Assembly (NCBI RefSeq): GCF_014641455.1 | Contig: NZ_BMHT01000008.1 | Location: 124,001-188,000 of the forward strand | DNA: 64,000 nucleotides | Reading direction: 5' to 3' | Source of the DNA: Hymenobacter cavernae | Lineage (GTDB): Bacteria > Bacteroidota > Bacteroidia > Cytophagales > Hymenobacteraceae | Shown: positions 33,515-41,289 of the stretch, one piece after another | Layout: the number at the start of each line of letters is the position of its first letter | Numbering within the stretch: position 1 is the first letter of the stretch | The notes under the pieces: model-generated | What the model saw: only the letters and a program-made list of their open reading frames with translations | Databases searched by the model: none | What the model was told of the DNA's origin: nothing | Program-made: the position numbers and the translations under genes

Positions 33515-35272
33515 TTAGTTGATCTGAACCATAGCCCCTTTTATCGTCGTGTTGCCGCTGCTGCTCACTTCGGCGGTGCCCGAGCCGCTGGCTTTGAATT
33601 GGGTTTGGGCCGTGTGCGTCACGTTCACGCCAGTTACTTTCACATCCGTTGCGGCTTTGATAATCACGTCTTTAATGCTTTCCAGCGTAATGCCGGCGTC
33701 GCTCAGCACGATCTTATTGCCGTGCTGATCTTGGACCGTAATACTCTTCGCCTCATCATCTAGCTTGAAGAGGTTACCGGCCGGCGTTTCCAGCGTCAGG
33801 CTCTTTTTCTCGTCGTCGAACACCACTTGCAGCTTGCTGCGCGACACGTAGCCTTTCTTCGGATTCGCATCGGCGGTTTTAAAGGGCGAAGGAATCGGAT
33901 TGTGGCTGCTGTGCAAACCACCTAGCACCACGGCTTCCCGCGGATCGTTGTTGAGAAAACCGACCACAACCTCGTCGCCCACTTCTGGGCGGAAGTAGAA
34001 GCCGCGCTGGTTACCGGCATCCACGCTCAGCACGCGAGCCCGACTGCCACTGCCCGCCGCATCAAGCACCGGCAGCCGCACCGCAATGCGCTCCTCCCCG
34101 GCCGCGTCGCCTTCCAGCGCCGTCACCACCCCAATTTGCAGTCCGGCTATAGATGGCAGCAGGCCGCCAGCCGGGGGCGCACTCACGTTTATTTCCGCCG
34201 CAAATGGCTGCGGGTTGAGCCCAAACTGCGCATCTGTGGTCCAGTTGCCGTTATCCAAACGATGGTTTACACCCGTCACGTAGGCATCACCGTTGAACCG
34301 CTCGCCCATGCCAGCTAGGTTGATGACCGTGCCTGGCTTCACGTCGGCGTTGCCGTAGAAGCGGATGCGTCCCCGGATTTTGGCTAGCCGCCGTTTCAGC
34401 AGCGTCGCATCGGCCCAGGCTTGCAGTTCCCCAGTTGGCAAGTAGCCACCGTGTTGCAGGGTGAGCTTGGTGCCGAGCGCCTCGGCTAGGTCGTCGGTCG
34501 AGAGGTTGCCTTGCTGCTTGAAGCTAGGTTCGGCAGCTTCGGCTTTCGCCATCTCTGATTCGCTGTAGTCCCAGGTCGTTGTGGTGAGGCCACTGAGTTG
34601 GTTGCGAGCGTCGATTTCGGCGTCGAAGTCGAGCACCGTGGCACCGAATTGCAGCTTGGTGACAGGCGCTTGATCTAGCTTGGGCTTGGTGATGGTCAGC
34701 TTGCCATCGTCTACCAGGCACAGCATGCCGTTGGCTTCGGCGCGCATCACCAGGAAATCCCAGTCGGTGGCGTCGTATTGCAGCAGTTCTTCGTGCTTCG
34801 GGGTGGTGGCTGTGGCATCCAGCGTCAGGCCGCTGTACTCCTCCACAATCTGCTCGGCTACTTCGCTATCCTTCTTATCCAAGAAGTAGCGGCGCTTGGG
34901 AGCTAGGGTCGTTTTCACGAAAGCATCCTTGCAGGTCACGTTCAGGCGGGTGGTGCCAGTCGTGCGGGCTTCAATGGCGTGCTTGATAACCAAGCCTTTG
35001 AAGATCAGCTGCTCTTTCTCGTGATAGCCGGCCCACACTTCCACCTTGCGGCCCGGCACAAACAGGTCCGCGTTGCTGGCCGGAAACGTGCCCGCGGCCG
35101 CGCTGCCATCTTTCAGCACCAGATGCGCCGTCGGGATACGGTTGGCTTCCTTCTGCACCCGCACCGCCAACACCTGATAAGCCCGCGCCAAGGCCTGGCC
35201 CTCAACCTTCACGGTGAAGGTGGGCAGGTCGCGCGAGGCGGGGGTGTCAGGCGTACGCGGGTTTTCGGGCAT
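33515..35272 (-). CDS. VgrG/gp5-gp27-like spike protein
   Basis: The 585-residue protein joins an N-terminal gp27-like hub (about 1-370, with KVEVWAGYHEKEQLIFKG and the YDATDWDFLVMRAEANG motif), an OB-fold domain (about 375-470, QIGVVTALEG to GGLHSSHNPIP), and a C-terminal triple beta-helix (IVLSDAGITLESIKDVIIKA). This is the central spike that carries the PAAR tip. There is no extra C-terminal effector domain. It heads the spike-PAAR-gp25-baseplate module. Upstream is an inverted repeat that separates it from the LysM gene. Confidence 0.93.
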   Translation of the reverse strand: MPENPRTPDTPASRDLPTFTVKVEGQALARAYQVLAVRVQKEANRIPTAHLVLKDGSAAAGTFPASNADLFVPGRKVEVWAGYHEKEQLIFKGLVIKHAIEARTTGTTRLNVTCKDAFVKTTLAPKRRYFLDKKDSEVAEQIVEEYSGLTLDATATTPKHEELLQYDATDWDFLVMRAEANGMLCLVDDGKLTITKPKLDQAPVTKLQFGATVLDFDAEIDARNQLSGLTTTTWDYSESEMAKAEAAEPSFKQQGNLSTDDLAEALGTKLTLQHGGYLPTGELQAWADATLLKRRLAKIRGRIRFYGNADVKPGTVINLAGMGERFNGDAYVTGVNHRLDNGNWTTDAQFGLNPQPFAAEINVSAPPAGGLLPSIAGLQIGVVTALEGDAAGEERIAVRLPVLDAAGSGSRARVLSVDAGNQRGFYFRPEVGDEVVVGFLNNDPREAVVLGGLHSSHNPIPSPFKTADANPKKGYVSRSKLQVVFDDEKKSLTLETPAGNLFKLDDEAKSITVQDQHGNKIVLSDAGITLESIKDVIIKAATDVKVTGVNVTHTAQTQFKASGSGTAEVSSSGNTTIKGAMVQIN

Positions 35273-35329
35273 GTGGGTGGCTGAATGATGAAGTGGCTGA
35301 GTGAACTAGAAGTAGGGAATAATCAGGCT

Positions 35330-35426
35330 GTCATGCTGAGCTTGTCGAAGCATCTCGCGTGCAGTGGTAATTTCTAATGCTAGCTCAACGAAGCGGTAGA
35401 GATGCTTCGACAAGCTCAGCATGACC
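35330..35426. repeat. Inverted repeat, GTCATGCTGAGC family, between LysM and spike genes
   Basis: TGTCATGCTGAGCTTGTCGA and GCATCTC on the left face GAGATGCTTCGACAAGCTCA and GCATGAC on the right. The outer ~25 bp of each arm match exactly; the inner parts diverge (TCGCGTGCAG against GCGGTA). Confidence 0.85.
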
Positions 35427-35432
35427 GTTCTT

Positions 35433-36149
35433 TTATTTTGACTTACTATTCACCGTCTTTTCAATTGGTGGGAAAAAGAGCTGCTGACCAACCGTGAGGG
35501 TGCGGAAGTTGATGAGGTGGTTGACCCTAGCTACCTCGCCGTACAGCGTAGCGTCGCCGTAGATGCGGTGGCACAGTAGCGGCAGATTGTCGCCGGCTTG
35601 CACGGTGCGCACGTGGGTTAGGTCGGGGGAACGGGCGTTTTCCTGGGCCACGCGCAGGTCGTCGTTGGTGGTCTCGACGAAGCTAGCTTTGGCCACGGCC
35701 CGGATGGGCGTGCCGTCGGGCTTGAACAGCTTATAGGTGACGCTCACCTTTTCGAGCTTGCACTTGAAGCGCAGCTTGCCCCACTCCAGAATCACGAACG
35801 GCGGCTGGTGCGTGCTGCCGTTGTAATAGAACACCGTCTTCTTGAACTGCTCGACCTGGTCCCACACGCCTTGGTTCGTGCCTACGCTGAGCGGCAGGGC
35901 TAGCCCCGTTTGCTGCAAAGCGCCGGTCGAATCGAACAGAAACTCAAACTCCAGCTTGCGCGGCGCAATGCGGTTGAAGGCCGGTTGGTTGGCGCTCGTG
36001 CCGCTGGCCTGCTCCTGATTGCTCTGAATCTCGTAGTTGAGCGTGTAGGTCTCTGGGTTGACAACGGCCGTGTACACGTCCCCCGTCGGCTGGTCGAACC
36101 GGTCGTTCTGGTAGCCCGTCAGGGTCATCTTTTTCAGTTCGCCGAGCAT
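35433..36149 (-). CDS. LysM-domain eCIS protein (Afp7-like)
   Basis: The 238-residue protein has an N-terminal tail-protein-like domain (YTLNYEIQSNQEQASGTS, FEFLFDSTGALQ, PPFVILEWGKLRFKC) and a C-terminal LysM at about 178-228 (VQAGDNLPLLCHRIYGD to TLTVGQQLFFP). In Afp and related particles the LysM protein links the tube to the spike and baseplate. It lies between the DUF5908/tube genes and the spike gene, with an inverted repeat on each side. Confidence 0.9.
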   Translation of the reverse strand: MLGELKKMTLTGYQNDRFDQPTGDVYTAVVNPETYTLNYEIQSNQEQASGTSANQPAFNRIAPRKLEFEFLFDSTGALQQTGLALPLSVGTNQGVWDQVEQFKKTVFYYNGSTHQPPFVILEWGKLRFKCKLEKVSVTYKLFKPDGTPIRAVAKASFVETTNDDLRVAQENARSPDLTHVRTVQAGDNLPLLCHRIYGDATLYGEVARVNHLINFRTLTVGQQLFFPPIEKTVNSKSK

Positions 36150-36186
36150 GGGAGGTTAGTGAATCAGGTTATCAAAAAGGCCGTTT

Positions 36187-36325
36187 GTCATGCCTCATCT
36201 GGCGTCCGCCTAGCGAAGCATCTCTCCCACTTCAACTAAACGTCATTTCGATCAGCGGAAGAAATCTCGCGTGCTGACGACTGCAACGAAGCGGGAGAGA
36301 TGCTTCGACAGGCTTAGCATGACGT
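36187..36325. repeat. Compound inverted repeat between DUF5908 and LysM genes
   Basis: TTTGTCATGCCTCATCTGGC (from 36185) and GCATCTCTCCCACTT face GCGGGAGAGATGCTTCGACA...AGCATGACG (to 36325). A second partial unit (CGTCATTTCGATCAGCGGAA) lies in the middle. It looks like one repeat nested in another of the same family. Confidence 0.75.
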
Positions 36326-36357
36326 TCAAGAGAGGAGACACGAGGTATTGCTAGGTC

Positions 36358-36522
36358 TTACCGCTCTTTCTTCTCTTCCAGAATAGCTAGCACTTGCTCC
36401 ACGCAGGCTTGAATGATCTGTTGCTGGGCTTCAGGTGATGACGTGGCGGCCGAAGTGGCTTGCTGATCCGCGTTACCATCAACGACCGCCGTGATAACTA
36501 ACTCCTTGATTACAATAGGCAT
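36358..36522 (-). CDS. DUF5908 family small protein
   Basis: This 54-residue protein reads MPIVIKELVITAVV, a polar linker rich in Gln, Ala and Ser, then a C-terminal helix (IIQACVEQVLAILEEKKER). The MPI-x-IKEL start is typical of DUF5908, a short protein found in Bacteroidota eCIS loci between tube and LysM genes, which is its position here. It starts 3 bp after the second tube gene. A DNA-independent adaptor or chaperone role is likely but unproven. It is easily missed because of its size. Confidence 0.8.
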   Translation of the reverse strand: MPIVIKELVITAVVDGNADQQATSAATSSPEAQQQIIQACVEQVLAILEEKKER

Positions 36523-36525
36523 GTT

Positions 36526-36975
36526 TCAGATTCTGATGGTGTTGTAGTAGCGGTAGGTAAGTGTGAGCGTTTCGATGGCAATGGTGTTTTGCTCGGCGTT
36601 GAAAGCCGACACGTCCCACTTCTTAGGTAGCGCGTGCACCACATGCCACGAGAGCAAAGGCGCGTGCTGCTCATTCAGGAGCGAGACAATCAGGTTCACG
36701 GGCTGGAAGGTGAAGTCCTCGAAGGCGTTTTTGGCCCACTGGTACACGCCCGAGCCGATCAGCAGGCCGCGTTTCAGCACGAGGTCGGCGTACTTGGAAC
36801 GCACCGGCAGCTGGTGCTCAAAGCGGTTTTCGCCGCCTTCTTTCACGCTTTCCATCTGCATTTCCACGTTCAGGCCGCTCACTTCCTGAAAGCGAACATC
36901 TTGCACCGTCTGCGGAAACAGCTCAAAACCGACCAGAAAGTGAAAGCCAGTTGGGGGATATACCAGGCCAGTCAT
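36526..36975 (-). CDS. Phage-tail-tube-like protein, second copy (Afp5-like)
   Basis: The 149-residue protein is a gp19/Hcp-like tube subunit: FHFLVGFELFP at the N-terminus, FQEVSGLNVEME-like text, HQLPVRSKYADLVLKRGLL, and LSWHVVHALPKKWDVSAFNAEQNTIAIETLTLTY. It lies 3 bp after the first tube gene. Paired tube paralogues are usual in eCIS: one fills the length of the tube, and the other forms the first ring on the baseplate. Which does which here is not certain. Confidence 0.9.
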   Translation of the reverse strand: MTGLVYPPTGFHFLVGFELFPQTVQDVRFQEVSGLNVEMQMESVKEGGENRFEHQLPVRSKYADLVLKRGLLIGSGVYQWAKNAFEDFTFQPVNLIVSLLNEQHAPLLSWHVVHALPKKWDVSAFNAEQNTIAIETLTLTYRYYNTIRI

Positions 36976-36978
36976 AGG

Positions 36979-37413
36979 CTAGTCGCCGTTCTGGATGCTG
37001 AGACCTTCGTGCACCAGCTCAATGCTTTCAATCAGCACCTCGTTGGCGTCGGCCTTCAGATCGCCCGACATGACTTTGGACGGCCACGCCTGCTTGATCT
37101 TCCAAACCACTACTGGCTCGTGGCGCTCATTGAGCAGACTGATGGTCAGGTCGCGGCGTTCGATGGTGTTGAGCGCCACCGTGTTCCACCACTTAAAGAA
37201 TTCGTTGTCGCTGCGGAAGGTGCCGCGCTTGAGCGTCACGTTGGGAAACTTCTGCAAGCCCGGCATCTTGATCTTGTGGAACTCCGGCGAGGCACCGTCG
37301 CGGTACTCAATCACATCCGTTTCGACGTTCAGCCCGGTCACTTCCGTGAAGCTGACCTTGGAGCCGCCCCACTCCACCTGAAAGTGGAATTTCGGTAATG
37401 GATAGCTTGCCAT
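36979..37413 (-). CDS. Phage-tail-tube-like protein, first copy (Afp1-like)
   Basis: The 144-residue protein has the same fold and core text as its neighbour: KFHFQVEWGG, FTEVTGLNVETDVIEYRDG, KMPGLQKFPNVTLKRGTF, and WPSKVMSGDLKADANEVLIESIEL. The LKRGTF and DLKADANE signatures are those of the main tube subunit in Afp/PVC-type particles, so this is the more likely major tube protein. It is separated from the sheath gene by a 250-bp gap that holds a large palindrome. Confidence 0.92.
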   Translation of the reverse strand: MASYPLPKFHFQVEWGGSKVSFTEVTGLNVETDVIEYRDGASPEFHKIKMPGLQKFPNVTLKRGTFRSDNEFFKWWNTVALNTIERRDLTISLLNERHEPVVVWKIKQAWPSKVMSGDLKADANEVLIESIELVHEGLSIQNGD

Positions 37414-37477
37414 GTGGTGAGTTGGTGAAATAGTGAGCTGGTGAGTGGCTGATGGTATGAAAGTTATGACGTTCTGC

Positions 37478-37651
37478 TGGGGCGCCTCACCCCCCGGCCC
37501 CTCTCCAAAAAGGAGAGGGGAGCCAGACGCTAGACAATTTGCAATGAGCAGTGAACAATGATCAATTGTTCATTCTACATTGTCCATTGCTCATTGCCTC
37601 TCGGCTCCCCCTCTCCTTTTCGGAGAGGGGGCCGGGGGGTGAGGCGCCCCC
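37478..37651. repeat. 174-bp near-perfect palindrome between sheath and tube genes
   Basis: GGGGCGCCTCACCCCCCGGC and CCTCTCC-AAAA-GGAGAGGGG on the left mirror CCCCTCTCC-TTTT-CGGAGAGGGGG and GCCGGGGGGTGAGGCGCCCC on the right. The AT-richer centre is also symmetrical (GCAATGAGC and GCTCATTGC). The rest of the 37414-37663 gap holds nothing else that I recognise. It could terminate, slow or protect the transcript between the sheath and tube genes. Confidence 0.85.
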
Positions 37652-37663
37652 GCCTGAACGCTC

Positions 37664-39454
37664 CTACGACTCCTGCATTTTATGCGAGAAGCGCAGGATA
37701 ATGAACTCCGCGGGGCGCACCACGGCCATGCCGATTTCCACGATCATGAAGCCGTTGAGGACGTCTTGGGCAGTCATGGTTTGACCTAGGCCGACGCGCA
37801 CGAAAAACGCGTGCTCGGCTTTGATACCGGCCAAGGCACCAGCTCGCCATTGCAGCGTTAGGAAGTTCTCAATCATCGCCCGAATCTTCACCCAGGTGTT
37901 GGCGTCGTTGGGCTCGAACACGAACTGCGCGGAGGCTTTTTTCACCGATTCTTCTACCATGATGAAGAAGCGGCGCACCGGCACGTAGCGCCATTCGTTG
38001 TTGGAGCCGGCGAGGGTCCGGGCTCCCCAAATTAACGTGCCTTTGCCCGTGAAGGCTCGAATGGCGTTGATGGATTTGCCCGCGTTGGTGTCCACGTTGA
38101 GGTCTTCCTGTTCGCTGTCGGTGAGCAGGACGGTGGGACCTAGCACGTAGTTGAGGCCCACGTTGGCGGGCGCTTTCCACACGCCCCGGTCGTTGTCGGT
38201 ACGGGCGTAGGCGCCGACCACCGCGCCGCTTGGCGGCAGCACGATGCCCATGGCTTCGGCTGCGGCGGTCATGGCCGAGTACAGCGGAATCGTCGATTTC
38301 ATCTCTACTTCCTTGGCTTGCAACCTAGCCTGCACTTTGGTCAGAAAGCCGCTGATGTAGGTACTGATCTGCTCAAAGGTTTTGTCGAAAGCGGCTTGTG
38401 GCGACTCGCTGCCGCTGCTGGTTTGCAGGGCGTTGGTAGCATCACGCAGGGCGGTCAGCTTCAGACCATCGGAGGTAGCTGGGGCGCTTTCTTTGATATA
38501 GTTGTTGAAATCGGTTTGGTTTGTCGGGTCAGTAAAGGCAGCGGCGCCGGTGAAGGCCGTCAGCAAACCGAGCAGGTAGGTTTTCTTGTCGTCTTTACTG
38601 GCGGCGGCTTGATAATCAGTTATGTCCGGCAACAAACCTGTCACGGCACCTAGGTCGGTCACGATGTTCTTGGCGGCGGTAGCTAGGTCTTTGGCCGCGC
38701 CAGGGTCCAGCAATTCATCGAGCGTTTTGGTCGTGCCAGGGTCAGGACCGGTTTTAATGGTCAGGTTGGCAAAGCTGATGGTCAGCGGCAACGAGGTGCG
38801 CAGATACGGATAGTAGGCCGCAGCGTAATTGAGGTGACTAGAAACGCCGTTGCGGAAGTTGTCAATGTCGGTGTCGTTCCGATCGATCTTCGTTGGGTCA
38901 GCCACCTTCACGTCGAGCACCGCAAACCGATCCTGCATGTACTGGCAGTGGTCGATGGCGGCTTGCTGCACCGTGGCTACCGCACCGGCCGCCGTCAGGT
39001 TGAGCGCGTCGGGCAGCACGATGAGCGTGGGCTCGTCGAACTTCTTGAGTGTCTCGAAGGCGTTGATGTACTCCGTTTGGGTTAGCACGTCGGTGTACTT
39101 GCCCAACGACATGATGTAGCACTTCTCCCCGCCGTTGCCGAAGAACATCATCAGGCTGTCGTGCAGATAGAGGCTCGTGGCGAAGTTGACCGAGCTTACG
39201 CTGTTCAAAGCATCGAGCCGCACCGTCACCTGCCGGTCAGGGCTGCCGCCGAAGTAGCGTCGGTACTCGACCATCGACTTGATGCGCGTGGGCACGTTGC
39301 GAATGCTCTGGCCATCCTTCACGTGGTCTTGCGTAGGGCCGATAAACACCGGAATGGCGGTTTCGACCTGCGCCACCGAGGGCGGAAATAACGACACCTC
39401 GTCGATGTAAACGCCGGGCGTCTTAACGGAGGCTAGGTTTAGGGTGCTGGCCAT
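37664..39454 (-). CDS. Contractile tail sheath protein
   Basis: The 596-residue protein is a phage tail sheath homologue. The N-terminal TPGVYIDEVSLFPPSVAQVETAIPVFIG segment and the C-terminal domain (KGTLIWGARTLAG, WRYVPVRRFFIMVEESV, FEPNDANTWVKIRAMIENFL, FFVRVGLGQTMT) are diagnostic. The sheath contracts to drive the tube into the target. Only one sheath gene is present, whereas Afp and PVC loci carry several. The middle insert (about 180-400) is variable and probably surface-exposed. It lies 24 bp after the 258-residue gene. Confidence 0.96.
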   Translation of the reverse strand: MASTLNLASVKTPGVYIDEVSLFPPSVAQVETAIPVFIGPTQDHVKDGQSIRNVPTRIKSMVEYRRYFGGSPDRQVTVRLDALNSVSSVNFATSLYLHDSLMMFFGNGGEKCYIMSLGKYTDVLTQTEYINAFETLKKFDEPTLIVLPDALNLTAAGAVATVQQAAIDHCQYMQDRFAVLDVKVADPTKIDRNDTDIDNFRNGVSSHLNYAAAYYPYLRTSLPLTISFANLTIKTGPDPGTTKTLDELLDPGAAKDLATAAKNIVTDLGAVTGLLPDITDYQAAASKDDKKTYLLGLLTAFTGAAAFTDPTNQTDFNNYIKESAPATSDGLKLTALRDATNALQTSSGSESPQAAFDKTFEQISTYISGFLTKVQARLQAKEVEMKSTIPLYSAMTAAAEAMGIVLPPSGAVVGAYARTDNDRGVWKAPANVGLNYVLGPTVLLTDSEQEDLNVDTNAGKSINAIRAFTGKGTLIWGARTLAGSNNEWRYVPVRRFFIMVEESVKKASAQFVFEPNDANTWVKIRAMIENFLTLQWRAGALAGIKAEHAFFVRVGLGQTMTAQDVLNGFMIVEIGMAVVRPAEFIILRFSHKMQES

Positions 39455-39478
39455 ACGCTTGAAAGGGATTAGAAGGCG

Positions 39479-40255
39479 TCAATAAATAGTAGAGACAAAC
39501 TGAGTACCCCGGTCGGTGGTGGTGGCGGGGGTCGGATTAGGCAAGGGCTTGGAATCGGCGGCAACGCCAATGCGCCCGTAGTGCACCAGCGGAAACTGAC
39601 CTAGGTTGGTGGCGCGGTATTCCCACTGCGTGGAGCGGTTGCGCAAAATCACCTCGAAGGTTAGGTCTTGCACGTGCCCATCTTCATCCAGCAAGCTGTT
39701 GCCGTCGGCGGGCCGGTGCTGAATCTCGATGAAGCCAATGGGGCGGCCGCTACCTAGGTCGGTGGTTGGGGGTCGCGCCTCCAAGTCGGCGGGCCGAATG
39801 GTTTCGTCGGCGTTCAGGCGCAGGCTGCCCGGCACGTTGCGCCAACGGAACACGCTGTTTTGCTTGGCAAGGCCATCCAGCACCGCGCGGTCGAGGTCGG
39901 TGTACAGGGGGAAGTAAGCGTCAGCCTGGTAAATGGCAAATATCAACGTAAGGCCCTCGGCCAAAGGCACAACGGACTGATGAGCCGCCGCCATTATTCC
40001 CACCCGAAAGCCGTCGGGCAGGTTTTTGAACACCATCCAGCCATTGCGCATGGCTAGCTGCGTGGCCGCATCGGGCACGATGCGCCAGAACTTGCTGATA
40101 TCGTAGTCGCCCCGCACCAAGGCCAGGGTTTTCTGCTGCGCGGGCGTGGGGCTAGCTAGGTCGAAAGGCGTAGCGCCGAAGTTCAGGAAGTAGCGGTGCA
40201 TCACCTGTACCCTGCACAGCGTTTCGTAGCCCGTCACAAAGCGTTGCATGGCCAT
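39479..40255 (-). CDS. eCIS-locus protein of unknown function
   Basis: The 258-residue protein (MAMQRFVTGYETLCRVQVMH...) has no motif I can name. Noted features are RYFLNFGATPFDL near residue 25, a central domain with KNLPDGFRVGIMAA and IFAIYQADAYFPLYTDLD, and a C-terminal segment containing NRSTQWEYRATNLGQFPLVHYGRI. There is no signal peptide or membrane segment. It is flanked by the DUF4255 gene (5 bp upstream) and the sheath gene (24 bp downstream), so it is surely part of the particle or its assembly. A cap, collar or adaptor role is possible. Confidence 0.75.
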   Translation of the reverse strand: MAMQRFVTGYETLCRVQVMHRYFLNFGATPFDLASPTPAQQKTLALVRGDYDISKFWRIVPDAATQLAMRNGWMVFKNLPDGFRVGIMAAAHQSVVPLAEGLTLIFAIYQADAYFPLYTDLDRAVLDGLAKQNSVFRWRNVPGSLRLNADETIRPADLEARPPTTDLGSGRPIGFIEIQHRPADGNSLLDEDGHVQDLTFEVILRNRSTQWEYRATNLGQFPLVHYGRIGVAADSKPLPNPTPATTTDRGTQFVSTIY

Positions 40256-40260
40256 AACCG

Positions 40261-40848
40261 TCAGTTTAGGGTGGGGTTGATAATCTCGGTTCGCCCCTCA
40301 ATCGTGGTGATGGCCGCGCCGCTGCCAAACTGGCTTTCGGCCTGCTCTTCCACCACCCGCACCTTGTACACCACGAACGGCACCTGCTTGCCGCCGAGCG
40401 TGCCCCACAGTTGGTTGATTTTTTCAAACGAAAGCGAGTACAAATCCAGCGACAAACGCAGCCGCAGCGCTTCGTCCGGCAGACTGTCGGTGGGCGTATT
40501 GGCTACGCTCAGCTCCTTTTTGCGCTGAAAGCACTGCACCGCCCACGCCAGCCGTTTCAGCGCTGTGGCGTAGGTGCTATTGTCAGTGAAGCTGGTGCCA
40601 ATCAGCACAAACAGATTCAGGAACACCGGCGGGTTTACCAGATCGAAGCTGCCGGTGGCGTTGCGCACGTACGGGCTGCTATTTTTTAGCGCGCTTTCCT
40701 CTTCCACGTTCACGAGGCTCAGCAACAGCGCATCGGTGGTGGCGCCGGGCGCGCAGATGCTACCTAGGTCTACATTCGCCGTTGCATCGAAGGCCTTGAC
40801 GTAGGCTCTTAGCTCGGCGCAAATCATCGCTAATGCCTCGTAGATCAT
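40261..40848 (-). CDS. DUF4255 (Pvc16 N-terminal domain) protein, probable tail cap
   Basis: The 195-residue protein matches DUF4255/Pvc16_N: MIYEALAMICAEL at the start, SLVNVEEESALKNSSPYV, PPVFLNLFVLIGTSF, and ALRLRLSLDLYSLSFEKINQLWGTLGGKQVPFVVYKVRV. In Afp/PVC particles Afp16/Pvc16 caps the end of the tube and sheath. It is the first gene of the leftward eCIS run; the 441-bp gap upstream should hold the promoter. Confidence 0.92.
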   Translation of the reverse strand: MIYEALAMICAELRAYVKAFDATANVDLGSICAPGATTDALLLSLVNVEEESALKNSSPYVRNATGSFDLVNPPVFLNLFVLIGTSFTDNSTYATALKRLAWAVQCFQRKKELSVANTPTDSLPDEALRLRLSLDLYSLSFEKINQLWGTLGGKQVPFVVYKVRVVEEQAESQFGSGAAITTIEGRTEIINPTLN

Positions 40849-40927
40849 CGGTTTGTAATTGAGCTATCGACCGTATCCCTTCACCCGGCAACCAGCCGAC
40901 CTAGGTATCACACTAAGAATAGTATGA

Positions 40928-40975
40928 CTAAAGTACAGCAAGCCTCTACCCAGCACAATCACATAATCATGTGAT
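40928..40975 (-). promoter_or_regulatory. Candidate eCIS promoter with overlapping inverted-repeat operator
   Basis: On the reverse strand TTG (40958-40956) and TACTTTAG (40935-40928) are spaced like the Bacteroidota -33 TTG and -7 TAnnTTTG elements, about 80 bp before the DUF4255 start. The inverted repeat ATCACAT-AATC-ATGTGAT (40958-40975) overlaps the -33 element, as a repressor or activator site might. Beyond it, the 40849-41289 gap holds ACCTAGGT copies near 40900 and 41243 and no gene that I see. Confidence 0.4.
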
Positions 40976-41289
40976 ACTCTTCGATTTACTGCGATAGACA
41001 GAAGCCGCGTTTCGCGCTTCTACGGCCCTCTTGCAAGCTGACTGGCCTAGTGCCGCCAACGCTGGCGCAAACCGCGGCGCATGATCATTGGCGGCTGTAA
41101 CTTCGGCTCACCCCTCCGCTCCGGCTGGTTCGCCGGCTAGCCTTGCTGCTTCACCCCAATTGCTGTAGTTCCAGGAGCTTTACCTTCCGAAATTTGATTC
41201 GTAACAAGGCCATTTTCTTTGCTAAAGTGCCCTCTTCCAAAACCTAGGTCATTTTGCCCTGACAATAGGAACACGCCAAACCCTGCCCC

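Larger units (their letters stand above)
17511..40848 (-). other. Extracellular contractile injection system (eCIS) locus
   Basis: Sixteen leftward genes encode a phage-tail-like particle: cap or DUF4255 protein, unknown, sheath, two tube proteins, DUF5908, LysM, spike, PAAR tip, gp25 wedge, two baseplate proteins, PKD protein, tape measure, DUF4157 protein and AAA+ ATPase. There is no capsid, portal, terminase or lysis gene (so not a prophage), and no TssJ/L/M membrane complex, ClpV or TssB/C pair (so not a classical type VI system). The order agrees with eCIS clusters of other Bacteroidota. Confidence 0.93.

Noticed and set aside
17511..40848. Calling the contractile locus a prophage or a type VI secretion system
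   Set aside because: There are no capsid, portal, terminase, integrase or lysis genes, and no TssJ/L/M, ClpV or TssB/C. A single sheath, two tube paralogues, LysM, DUF4255, DUF4157 and an AAA+ ATPase fit an eCIS.
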